From the NCBI RefSeq assembly GCF_011250555.1, contig NZ_JAANMZ010000017.1, forward strand, positions 16,728-80,727: a DNA stretch of 64,000 nucleotides, given 5' to 3'. This document shows, one piece after another, positions 1-8,900 of the stretch. A model generated the notes under the pieces. The model was not told the DNA's origin and made no database searches. It saw only the letters and a list, made by a program, of their open reading frames with translations. The position numbers and the translations under genes are program-made. Within the stretch, counting starts at the first letter, position 1; each line of letters begins with the position of its first letter. The stretch comes from Bacillus sp. MM2020_4. Lineage in GTDB: Bacteria; Bacillota; Bacilli; Bacillales; Cytobacillaceae.

Positions 1-749
1 GGATGAAACGGTGATTGGAATAAAGTCTCTACATCCGCCTCTTCAATGACTTGGCCCAAATACATGACGACCACTCTCGTACAAACCTCGGCGACAACGC
101 CCAAATCATGGGTAATCATGATCGTGCCCATGTTGTATTCCTCTTTCAATTCATTAATCAAATCCAGAATTTGCGCCTGCGTTGTTACGTCAAGAGCCGT
201 TGTTGGTTCATCGGCAATCAACAGCCGCGGCTGGCAGGACAGGGCCATTGCAATCATTACCCGCTGCCGCATCCCGCCGGAAAGCTCATGAGGATATTCG
301 TGAACCCGTTTTTCCGGGGACGGAATCCCTGTTAAGCGCAGCATTTCCACGGCTTTTTCATAGGCCTCTTTTTTATTGCAGTTTTGGTGAAGAATGATGG
401 ATTCGGCGATTTGGTTACCGACGGTGTAAACTGGATTTAACGAGCTCATCGGATCCTGGAAAATCATCGAAATATCATTGCCGCGAATGTCCCGCATTTC
501 TTTTAACGAAAAATGCAAAAGGTTCTTGCCTTGATAAAGTATTTCACCATCATACCGGGTCGAGGATTCATCCAGTAGCCTTAGGATCGATTCCGCGCTG
601 ACACTTTTGCCGCAGCCGGATTCACCAACGACACCCAACGTTTCACCCGCATGGACCGTAAAGGATACGCCGTCAACGGCCGTCACCTCACCGCGCTCGG
701 TGCGAAAAACCGTCTTTAACTCCTTTACTTCCAATAGTTTTTCTTGCAT
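1..749 (-). CDS. oppD: Oligopeptide/dipeptide ABC transporter ATP-binding protein (OppD/DppD), 3' end cut
   Basis: ATPase subunit that powers import of peptides through the OppB/OppC pore; acts on the cytoplasmic face of the membrane. The reverse-strand translation begins [15 protein letters not shown] and shows a Walker A GESGCGKS near residue 42, a Q-loop [11 protein letters not shown], signature LSGGMRQR near 155, Walker B LLIADEPT near 178 and a switch region ITHDLGVV. The ATG at 749 is preceded by GGAGGG at normal spacing, which fixes the start. The gene continues beyond the left edge, so the C-terminal oligopeptide-transporter extension is not visible, and an oppF partner could follow outside the window. 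It is the fourth gene of the minus-strand operon that starts with the binding protein at 4256. The substrate (di- or oligopeptide, or another solute) cannot be told from sequence. Confidence 0.93.
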   Translation of the reverse strand, partial: MQEKLLEVKELKTVFRTERGEVTAVDGVSFTVHAGETLGVVGESGCGKSVSAESILRLLDESSTRYDGEILYQGKNLLHFSLKEMRDIRGNDISMIFQDPMSSLNPVYTVGNQIAESIILHQNCNKKEAYEKAVEMLRLTGIPSPEKRVHEYPHELSGGMRQRVMIAMALSCQPRLLIADEPTTALDVTTQAQILDLINELKEEYNMGTIMITHDLGVVAEVCTRVVVMYLGQVIEEADVETLFQSPFH

Positions 750-772
750 TCCATCCGCCCTCCTTTCACATG

Positions 773-1681
773 TTATTTCTTCGCCTTATTATTATGAGGG
801 TCCAGCAAGTCGCGCAGGCCGTCGCCAAACAGGTTAAGACCAAGCACCGTCAGCATGATGGCAATCCCCGGGAATACTGTCATCCACCAGGCATTAAAGA
901 TAACCATTTTCCCGTCATACAAGAGATTCCCCCAGCTTGGCGCCGGTGCCGGGATTCCAGCACCCAAGAAACTTAACGCCGCTTCCGTGATAATCGAATC
1001 CGCAAAGATAAATGTGGCCTGGACGACAAGCGGTGAAATCACATTGGGTGCGATGTTTGACCAGATAATTCTCGTGGCACCGGCCCCCTGCGACTTCAGA
1101 GCTTCAATATAAGTTTGTTCTTTTACCACAAGGGCAGAAGAACGAACGGTTCTTGCTACATAAGGTGTAAAGACAATTCCTAACGCAATAATGACGTTTT
1201 CTACCCGCGGCCCTAGCGCAGCCATAATCGCAATCGCCAGCAAGATGGCTGGGAAAGCCATCAGCCCGTCACAGAGGCGCATCAACAGATTATCCAATGA
1301 CCGGAAATAAGCAGCATAAAGCCCGATGACCATTCCGGCAAGCGAGGTGATTAACGCTACTGCAAAACCGACCCCGACCGAAACCTTGGCACCGTGAACA
1401 ACACGGCTGAATAAATCACGTCCATAATTGTCCGTTCCAAATAGATATTCCGAGCTTGGCGCGAGCAGCCTCTCTTTGGCATTTAACTCATACGGATCTT
1501 GGGAAGTCAGGAACGGACCAACCACGGTGAACAAGACTATGAAGAGAATGATGATACTTCCAGTGAGGGCTAATTTATTGGAAAAAAATCGCCGAAACAA
1601 TAATTCCCGCCGCTCTTTCTTTATAAGGTGTTTAACGTCGGTTAATTCTATTTTTTCGGTGACAGGTGTTGTCTGCATCAT
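773..1681 (-). CDS. oppC: Peptide ABC transporter permease (OppC/DppC family)
   Basis: Second membrane-spanning subunit of the peptide importer, 302 residues, the usual length for DppC/OppC. It has a cytoplasmic N-terminus, one N-terminal transmembrane segment (about residues 38-60), a short exported stretch with the OppC-type sequence [15 protein letters not shown], then a five-helix BPD_transp_1 core containing the EAA-like loop [15 protein letters not shown]. The start has AAAGGAGG just upstream; a second ATG follows directly and could equally be used. It lies 13 bp from the upstream permease gene and about 23 bp from the ATPase gene, so co-transcription is likely. Confidence 0.93.
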   Translation of the reverse strand: MMQTTPVTEKIELTDVKHLIKKERRELLFRRFFSNKLALTGSIIILFIVLFTVVGPFLTSQDPYELNAKERLLAPSSEYLFGTDNYGRDLFSRVVHGAKVSVGVGFAVALITSLAGMVIGLYAAYFRSLDNLLMRLCDGLMAFPAILLAIAIMAALGPRVENVIIALGIVFTPYVARTVRSSALVVKEQTYIEALKSQGAGATRIIWSNIAPNVISPLVVQATFIFADSIITEAALSFLGAGIPAPAPSWGNLLYDGKMVIFNAWWMTVFPGIAIMLTVLGLNLFGDGLRDLLDPHNNKAKK

Positions 1682-1694
1682 TAGCGCCTCCTTT

Positions 1695-2645
1695 CTATTT
1701 CCTGCTTAAACGGACGCGTGGATCGATTACGCCGTATAGTAAGTCTATGATTAGATTAATGGTCACATAGCTGATCGCTACCAGCAAAATCGTCCCCTGG
1801 ATCACCGCGAAGTCACGGCGTTCGACGGAATTGACGACGAGCTGCCCGATTCCCGGAATGTTAAAGACCGTTTCCACGACTGCCGCACCGGCAACCAGTG
1901 TGCCAAATGTCTGCCCGATGATGGTTAATATCGGAATAAAAGCATTACGCAATGCGTGTTTGTAGACAATCATTCTTTCTTTAACCCCTTTTGAGCGGGC
2001 TGTTTTAATAAAGTTGGCATTTAAAATATCGAGCATCGAAGACCGTGTCATTCTTGCAATCAGTGCAGCCTGCATCATCCCTAAGGCAATTGCAGGTAAA
2101 ATCAGATATTTGATATGGAGACCAAGTCCCTCACTTAATGGCTTATACCCTGCCACTGGCAGCCAGCGCAAATGAACGGCAAACAATAAGATTAAAAACA
2201 ATCCAAGCAAAAAGCTTGGCACGGAAATCCCGATAAGCGAAAAGCCCATAAATGACTGATCGACAACCGAACCACGTTTTCTCGCCGCGATAACGCCAAG
2301 CGGGATGGCCAAAACAATCGCAAATACTTGGGCCAGAACCGCTAAAGAGAACGTCGGACCTAAATGGGAAATAAAGGCATGGAGAACAGACTCACTCATA
2401 AAGAAGGAATAGCCTAAGTCCCCTTGCAGAACGCCAGCAAACCAACTAAAGAATTGTTGATAGAGCGGGAGGTTTAGGCCGAGCTGATCACGCAGCTCGG
2501 CGACCTCTTTGGGACTGGCGTCCGGGCCCAGCATTACGGATGCCGGGTCTCCGGGTGTCATATGGATAATCAGAAACACGATAACGGCTACAACCAATAA
2601 TACAGGTATCAACGATAATAACCGTTTTAAAATATATCCTTTCAA
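1695..2645 (-). CDS. oppB: Peptide ABC transporter permease (OppB/DppB family)
   Basis: First permease subunit of the peptide importer, 316 residues. It shows the typical OppB N-terminus (MKGYILKRLLSLIPVLL), the periplasm-facing motif HMTPGDPAS near residue 30, six predicted membrane helices and the EAA loop KTARSKGVKERMI that docks on the ATPase. The start is a TTG at 2645 preceded by a GTGGTGA ribosome-binding site; no ATG sits in a better place. It pairs with the OppC gene directly downstream and follows the binding protein after about 30 bp. Confidence 0.93.
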   Translation of the reverse strand: MKGYILKRLLSLIPVLLVVAVIVFLIIHMTPGDPASVMLGPDASPKEVAELRDQLGLNLPLYQQFFSWFAGVLQGDLGYSFFMSESVLHAFISHLGPTFSLAVLAQVFAIVLAIPLGVIAARKRGSVVDQSFMGFSLIGISVPSFLLGLFLILLFAVHLRWLPVAGYKPLSEGLGLHIKYLILPAIALGMMQAALIARMTRSSMLDILNANFIKTARSKGVKERMIVYKHALRNAFIPILTIIGQTFGTLVAGAAVVETVFNIPGIGQLVVNSVERRDFAVIQGTILLVAISYVTINLIIDLLYGVIDPRVRLSRK

Positions 2646-2675
2646 AGCGTTTCACCACTCCCTGTAAGACCTAGG

Positions 2676-4256
2676 TTACTTTTGTTTTTCAACATTCCAA
2701 AGGATGATTCCTTGCAGGAAGCCCATGTCCTTGATGTTGGAACGAGTTGTTGTAATGGTTGTTTTATTACCAAATTTAATGATTGGCAGATAGTCATAAA
2801 ATTCTCCTTGAAGCTCAGCAAAATATTTTTTTGCCTCGTCTTGTGAAGTTGCTGTGTTAATCTTTTCTAACAGTTCATCCATTTTCGGATCATTGGTCCA
2901 GCCTGGCCATTGGTTGGCAGAATCCAGGAACACATACTTCGCAGGAGTCGGCTCGGTTGGGAACCCGGTAACAAACATATCATAGGCACTTTCATCGCCG
3001 CGCTTTTGTAGAAGGGTTGGCCAATCGTACACATCGAGCTTCACCTTCATGCCGATTTTTTCAAGTTGCTGCTGGACAACCACCGCAGCATTGTAATGGT
3101 CTTCATAGTCCCTGCTTGCCAAAATCACAATTTCCTCACCGTTATAACCTGCTTCTTTTAATAGCTGCTTCGCCTTTTCTACATCATGCTGGTTATAAAG
3201 CTTCTTTCCGGCTTCGCTGTACCAGTCCACTTGGTCCTTGATCATGAGGCCGTGTTCCAGCTGATAGAATTTGTCATTTGAGAAGGAAGCCATCAAGATT
3301 TCCTCTTCGTCAAGAGCTGCATTAATAGCCTGACGCGCTTTCACATCTTTAAAGAATCCGGCCTTCTTGTTGAACACCACACCGTTAAAACCGTTGTGGT
3401 CGACATGGTTTTTGACATCCGGGTTGGATTCTAATTGCTCGGCATTATCAAACGGAATCGCGTTGGCAATGTCATACTCTCCGGTTTGGATCCCTGCCAG
3501 ACGAGTGGAGGCATCCGTGACAAACTGGAAGTAAATCGAGTCAACCAGTGCTTCTTTTTTACCAGCTAAACCGCTGCTTTTCGTTTCAAGAGATTGATAG
3601 CCATCGAATCTTTCTAATTTAACATACTGGTCAGTCTTCCATTCAACGAACTTATAAGGACCTGTTCCAATAAACTCAGTCAAACCCTTTTCATTGACAG
3701 AGTCATTGACTTCCTTCGGTGTGATAATGGCGGCTTGTCCAGGGTCAGCAAGCATTCCCAGTGCGGTTGCAAGCGGGCTCGGCATGTCAAGGACGACCGT
3801 ATCATCACCTTCGCCAGTAAAAGTAGCTTCAGAGAAGTAAGATTTGCCAAGTGGCGTTACGTCCTTCCAGCGATTCATGGAGGCCACGACATCATCAACT
3901 GTCATTTCGTTGCCGTTGTGGAATTTAACTCCTTTTCTTAGTTTGAAGGTAATCTTCTTGCCATCCTCACTGACTTCATAAGATTCGGCGAGCATTGGCT
4001 CCACTTCGAAATTCTGATTAAAGGTAACAAGAGATTCATAGACATGTCTGGTAATGTCACGGGTTGCAACAGCTGTTGATAACAGCGGATCAAGTGTTGG
4101 CGGCTGAGCATTATAGGCTACCTGGAGTTCTCCACCCTTTACCTTTTCTCCACTTTCGGCTTCCGATTTCTTTGATCCTGTTTCCTCGGCTGCAGAACAA
4201 CCGATCATGGAGAACGCCAGGATCAACATTAAAACTAGCAAACTAATTTTCTTCAT
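2676..4256 (-). CDS. oppA: Peptide ABC transporter substrate-binding lipoprotein (OppA/DppE family)
   Basis: Extracellular solute-binding protein, family 5, anchored as a lipoprotein: signal peptide with lipobox MIGC (Cys about residue 20) followed by a Ser/Glu/Lys-rich linker. The mature part has the SBP_bac_5 hallmarks: QPPTLDPLLSTA near the N-terminus, KITFKLRKGVKFHNG, and YDMFVTGFPTEPTP in the second lobe. At 526 residues it has the normal length. First gene of the operon; GGGGG plus purines precede the ATG. Its promoter region carries three copies of an AAGTnTAnACTT motif shared with the divergent RpiR regulator gene, suggesting local regulation. The natural ligand is unknown. Confidence 0.93.
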   Translation of the reverse strand: MKKISLLVLMLILAFSMIGCSAAEETGSKKSEAESGEKVKGGELQVAYNAQPPTLDPLLSTAVATRDITRHVYESLVTFNQNFEVEPMLAESYEVSEDGKKITFKLRKGVKFHNGNEMTVDDVVASMNRWKDVTPLGKSYFSEATFTGEGDDTVVLDMPSPLATALGMLADPGQAAIITPKEVNDSVNEKGLTEFIGTGPYKFVEWKTDQYVKLERFDGYQSLETKSSGLAGKKEALVDSIYFQFVTDASTRLAGIQTGEYDIANAIPFDNAEQLESNPDVKNHVDHNGFNGVVFNKKAGFFKDVKARQAINAALDEEEILMASFSNDKFYQLEHGLMIKDQVDWYSEAGKKLYNQHDVEKAKQLLKEAGYNGEEIVILASRDYEDHYNAAVVVQQQLEKIGMKVKLDVYDWPTLLQKRGDESAYDMFVTGFPTEPTPAKYVFLDSANQWPGWTNDPKMDELLEKINTATSQDEAKKYFAELQGEFYDYLPIIKFGNKTTITTTRSNIKDMGFLQGIILWNVEKQK

Positions 4257-4330
4257 TTCTCTTTCCCCCTTATATCATGATTGGACTTTCATTTTTTGAA
4301 GCGAAGCCTTCAGCTTCCAAACAGAATTGA

Positions 4331-4371
4331 AAGTTTATACTTCCTTTTTTCAAAAAATGAAGTTTATACTT
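4331..4371. promoter_or_regulatory. Paired candidate operators of the divergent RpiR regulator
   Basis: Two identical copies of AAGTTTATACTT lie at 4331-4342 and 4360-4371, 29 bp apart, upstream of the oppA gene. The arms AAGT/ACTT are inverted, as expected for a dimeric repressor site. A third related copy lies next to the regulator gene at 4502-4515. Binding by the RpiR protein is an inference from position and repetition. Confidence 0.55.
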
Positions 4372-4501
4372 TTTTAAAAATTTATCATATATTCTGTCTT
4401 TTCACAATAGTCTATCTTTAATTTGTGTAAGTAAAATTTTATATTGTCAATTCCACTGTCATCTGCTAATGTAAAAGCATATGCTTCATTTTAAAGCTAA
4501 A

Positions 4502-4515
4502 GAAGTATAGACTTC
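4502..4515. promoter_or_regulatory. Third candidate operator, GAAGTATAGACTTC
   Basis: A 14-bp inverted repeat with arms GAAGT/ACTTC lies about 36 bp before the RpiR-type regulator start. It matches the two AAGTTTATACTT boxes in front of oppA at the outer bases. It probably mediates autoregulation. Confidence 0.5.
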
Positions 4516-4550
4516 AAATAGATATATTGATATGGAATTTGGGAGTTGTT

Positions 4551-5402
4551 GTGCAGGTGACAAACTTCATTGAAAAAATTAAAGAAAACTACCCGTCCTT
4601 TTCTTCTGGGCATAAGAAGGTTGGAAAATATGTGATGGATCACCCCCAGTCAGTCGCGATGAATTCCGCAAGCCATTTGGGTCAGGAAGCAGGGGTCAGT
4701 GAAACAACAGTGATTCGTTTCTGTTATGCACTTGGTTATAGTGGTTACAGTGAATTGCAGAATGAGGTACGGAAGCATCTTATTTTTCAAAAGAGCAGTA
4801 TCCAGGAGTATCTAGCCGACAAAGAGGGCAATGACCCTCATCCCACCTTTTTTGTGCGCAGCCTACAGCGGGATATGGCCAATATCCAGACATTGATGGA
4901 GAAAATCAATATGGATGACATTCACTTGGCTGCCAGGAAAATTTATGATTCTACTAACATTTTAGTAACCGGGGTGCGGACCTCATTTGCTGTTGCCCAT
5001 TGGTTATCCTTCACACTAAATATCATTAAGGGCCACTCCCATTTGGTCCAGCCAGGGATCGATGATATTAATTATTTATTGACGACCGTTGACAGCCAAA
5101 GTGTCTTTATTGCGATTTCGTTTCACCGCTATTCATCGATGACACTAGAGCTGGCGGAGCTGGCGAAAAAGCAGGGGGCATTTGTGATTGGCATTACTGA
5201 TTCGCCTTTATCGCCACTGCGGGAGCTTTCCGATATTCTGATTCCGCTCAATTTATCTACCACTTCAACGATTGATTCTGCACCGGCCGTCTTTTCGCTT
5301 GTTAACGCGATAGTAGCGGGCGTCACCGTAATTGATAAAGAAAGCATCGAAAAACGCCGGGAAGCCTACGAAAACTTTTATCCCGGTAAATTCCTTGTTT
5401 AA
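4551..5402 (+). CDS. MurR/RpiR family transcriptional regulator
   Basis: DNA-binding regulator with an N-terminal RpiR helix-turn-helix (about residues 1-75: YPSFSSGHKKVGKYV, SETTVIRFCYALGY) and a C-terminal SIS sugar-phosphate-binding fold (about 120-260: TNILVTGVRTSFAVA, VFIAISFHRYSS). The ATG-like context upstream is poor. A GGGAG at 4541 supports GTG at 4551 or the in-frame GTG at 4557 (VTNFIEKIKE) as the start. It diverges from the peptide transporter operon across about 290 bp holding three matching palindromes, so it most likely controls that operon and itself. RpiR proteins usually sense phosphosugars or amino sugars, which raises the possibility that the transporter imports muropeptides; that is inference only. 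Confidence 0.9.
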   Translation: MQVTNFIEKIKENYPSFSSGHKKVGKYVMDHPQSVAMNSASHLGQEAGVSETTVIRFCYALGYSGYSELQNEVRKHLIFQKSSIQEYLADKEGNDPHPTFFVRSLQRDMANIQTLMEKINMDDIHLAARKIYDSTNILVTGVRTSFAVAHWLSFTLNIIKGHSHLVQPGIDDINYLLTTVDSQSVFIAISFHRYSSMTLELAELAKKQGAFVIGITDSPLSPLRELSDILIPLNLSTTSTIDSAPAVFSLVNAIVAGVTVIDKESIEKRREAYENFYPGKFLV

Positions 5403-5716
5403 TAAGGGATGGTGTCTATAAGATAAATAAATATCGAAGTGACTTTATTTTTGCGAAAGTAGGGATATAGTACCGATGAAATGTGTAACGAGCGTGGAGG
5501 GATGGTCCCAAGTCTTATTCTTTGAAGGCAAGTCAATTTAATAAAACTCACAGGGTCGAGTAAGATGATGGGATTTTCCGAGGAGAAACAATCCATCGGT
5601 GAGTACAACTTTGCGACATGCAGAATATTACGGTATGCAAGACACATTTAATGACCTTTACTAGAGAAGTATCAGCTTCATCAACAATTTCCTTTTGGAA
5701 AGGTGTTTCCAGTTTT
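5403..5716. other. Intergenic stretch with a possible decayed reading frame
   Basis: No intact gene is seen. On the plus strand one frame between about 5460 and 5650 reads protein-like (for example NERGGMVPSL, then after one stop codon MMGFSEEKQSIGEYNFA), which could be a remnant of a lost gene; no family was recognised. A phased repeat array follows directly. Confidence 0.3.
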
Positions 5717-5805
5717 TGTAGAATTGTTACTCTAATTTGTAGAATAAGTTTCATTTTTGTAGAAAAATCTTTTCAATTGTAGAATTCCTCGTAAATTTTG
5801 TAGAA
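5717..5805. repeat. Phased short repeat array, 5 x TGTAGAA every 20-21 bp
   Basis: The heptamer TGTAGAA, mostly within TTTGTAGAAT, begins at 5717, 5738, 5758, 5778 and 5799. The steps of 21, 20, 20 and 21 bp equal two helical turns, so all copies face the same side of DNA. The array sits between two convergent genes. Function unknown. Confidence 0.8.
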
Positions 5806-5932
5806 TTGTCTCCAATATTAACTTTTACCACCTTGATAGCGAAAACCTAAAAAGACAGTTACCCTTTTTAACAACCGCGTGCTGTATGCACACCGAAAAT
5901 CAAAACAAGTATCCTCGCTACGGTCATTAAAA

Positions 5933-5970
5933 AAGATGGAAAGAGTAGTTGTTCCTACTCTCTCCATCTT
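5933..5970 (-). terminator. Rho-independent terminator of the giant surface protein gene
   Basis: Inverted repeat AAGATGGAAAGAGTAG ... CTACTCTCTCCATCTT (one mismatch) followed, read on the minus strand, by a T-run, directly after the stop codon at 5981. Confidence 0.8.
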
Positions 5971-5980
5971 ACGTTATTCG

Positions 5981-8900
5981 TTAATTCTTCCCTTTTCCTT
6001 TTCCCGCTGCCACATTAAAGGTCATTACGGTAAGAGCCTCCGTGTAATGGGGCAATAATCCTTCGTTATACTTGTCCTTTGCTTCAACGACAATGATATA
6101 GTTCCCAGGATTTTTTGCCGTCCAGGTCACTGTATCGCTGGCCCCATACTCTTGGAAGAAGACCATATCACCCTTTTTATCAAGAATAGTGAAGCGATAC
6201 TCAGGCGTTCTGCTTCCTTCTGAAGTGGCAATAAACTGGCTAGGTTCTTTAAACACCTGGGTACCGGATGTCGCTGTTTTTACTGTTACTGTTGTTACTC
6301 TTTCGTCTTTTACTTTTACCTCGGCTGCCGGACTAACATTCCCCGCGGCATCAACAGCCGTTAGGACAATCGTTGAACCGACTGTTTGCTTTGCCATCGA
6401 AAGCGCAAATGCACCGCTAAAGTTGGCGGCACCCTTGCCAATTTCTTTGCCATTCACAGTTGCCGTAACCGTTGCTCCTGCTTCTGCCGTACCCGTAATG
6501 ACAACATCGTTATCGTTGACAGGGTTTACTACCGGAACTGCCGGTGGCGTTACATCGCTTACGGTTATTTCTGTTGGGTTGCTTACATTACCGGCTTGGT
6601 CCGTAGCTGTTACGGCAATTTTCGTAGTCGCTGCTTGCTTGGCAATGGTAATCGTATAGGTACCGTCCTCATTCACAGTTGCCGTACCAATCCTATCACC
6701 GTTAACTTTCGCTGTTACCGTCGAACCATCCTCCGCCGTTCCGGTGATGGTTTCGTCCGCATCTGTTACACCATGTACCACCGGTGCATCTGGTGCCGTC
6801 GTATCAAAGCCAACGAGTTCCCTCGTGTCTCTCACACGGATCCGCGTACCTTGCGCAAATGCGCCGGATAAACCAACGGCTTCTAAGGTATCACCGGTTT
6901 TCAGAACCGGTACCGGAACATGGCTTTGGTTCACAATGTACCCATCTGTAAACACTAATACATCTCCCGATCCATCATTGATGACATAGGAATGATCATC
7001 AAATTTGGATACGACTTTTCCTTTTACTTTTACAAGGAGGCCTTGGTTGGCCGCAGATGTCGCATCACCGGTTGGGACAGCCTTTGGCTCGAGCGGGTCA
7101 CCTGTGCCGATTTTTATAACATCCTTCGCAAAATTGGTAAATTCAAGCTCCAGATTGTTGTCAAACATCTTAATATGACCGTACACACGAACCTTGTCGC
7201 CTGGTTTCAAGGAGCCCTCCGGAACTTCCTGGAACGCCATGATTCCGCCGGTTTCATCCTGAAGGTTGAAGGCATCGAAGAAGACGCCGGCACCTGTAGT
7301 CACTGTTCCTTCTACGACAACATCGGTCGCTTCAGCCATTTTTCGGGCATCGCCAATCTTGCTGACCTTTGTTTCACGATGGGCCAGCCAGTTGACCGCA
7401 TTTAGCGACATCTCATCGTTGCCTTTCGGCTCGTAAGACTCGTCCATTTGCTTATCATTGAAAATATTCATCCCGGAAACAATGATACGGCCATTGTCGC
7501 CGATTTCCTCTGAAGCGATCAATGGAATCGCTGAACCGCCCGTTTCATCGGAAACCGCATCATAGGTGTAGCCGCCCTTGATGTTACCTTGGTAGGTCGT
7601 GTCATTTCCTTTTGCTAAAATCGTTACCTTGCCAGCTTCCGTTAACGGCTGATTGTCAGCGCCTGACAAACTTGTGCCGCTATAGTAATCGACAAACGAG
7701 ACGCGGTCGGTGATATAGTTGGACACTAATCCCGGGTGAACCCTAACGGCATACGGGCTTACCTTTGGATCACTCCAGAAGTTACCGTCCTTGCTGTCAT
7801 CGAATACGCCGTCGTTGCCCATCCAGATAGCCGAACCGATATCCGTTAATAATGCGTTATTAATCGTCGGATTCGTACTGTTATTGCTCTTTCCGGCCAT
7901 TAACAGTGAGCCGCCGTTTTTCACAAACTTCGCCACCGCTGCCCGCTCATCTGCAGAAAGGGCTGTTCGCGCATGTGTTAACACGAGAACTTTTACATTG
8001 CTTAATGCATCATCTGTCAGGGCTGTTTTATTTTCCACAACCGTGTAGCCTTCTTTTTGCAGCATGAGGGTGAAGGCTTTTAAGTTATCTTTGTACGTGC
8101 CGCTGTCAGCGCTCGTGTTTTCGTTGCCGTGGGCGGCATCGATGACGACTTTCACCCCGAGCGGTTCTTTAATTTTTACAGGTAATGTAAAGGACACATC
8201 CCCAAGATCAAGTCCATCTAAGGAAGTTGCCACTGCCATCAGTTTATGGTCGCCGTTTATTGGGCTGTCCCATGTAGTTGTCGCTGTCGCAGAGCTCTTC
8301 GTTAAGATCGATGAAATCGTGTCTGATCCGATCAGATTCTCTTGGTTCACTTCATCAACATAGAAGTCTACTTTTACGTTTTTCACGACTTGTGTTCCGT
8401 TGTTGGCTACCGTTGCATTTAACGTCGCCGGGTTGCCGCCAATGATCACGCTGCCGTCAATATCGATGCTGTTGACTTTGACGTCAACCGCTTCCTCTTT
8501 TGACCAGATCGGTGAAGAGTAAATGCGTTCGCCGTCCATTTGCGTTACCTTGACGACAAACCATTGTTGACCGCCAGTAACGGTGTAGGATGGTGACCAT
8601 TCGAACTCTTTTGCCATAGGTGTAATCGAATCAACAACCTTGTTGCCGTTTGTGATCAGTTCCACTTTCGCGATGCGGTCATCGGATTGATAGCTTGTTG
8701 GCAAATAACTATAGTCGCTGTTGTTATGGGCTTCCGCGACCGTGTCACTGCCGTTGACGGTGAACTTCAGGCTCTTGCTGTCTACCGTTGAACCCATATA
8801 GTAGCCATTGGCCTTTACATCCAACGTGAAGTTTGGATCTTCTTCCATGTACACACGCATATTGCGCATCGAGTGAAGCAAGGATGCCTGCGATAGGTCG

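Noticed and set aside
5399..5754. Overlapping minus-strand frames of 68-82 codons
   Set aside because: They lack ribosome-binding sites and cross the TGTAGAA array; the plus strand looks more like a remnant of coding sequence.
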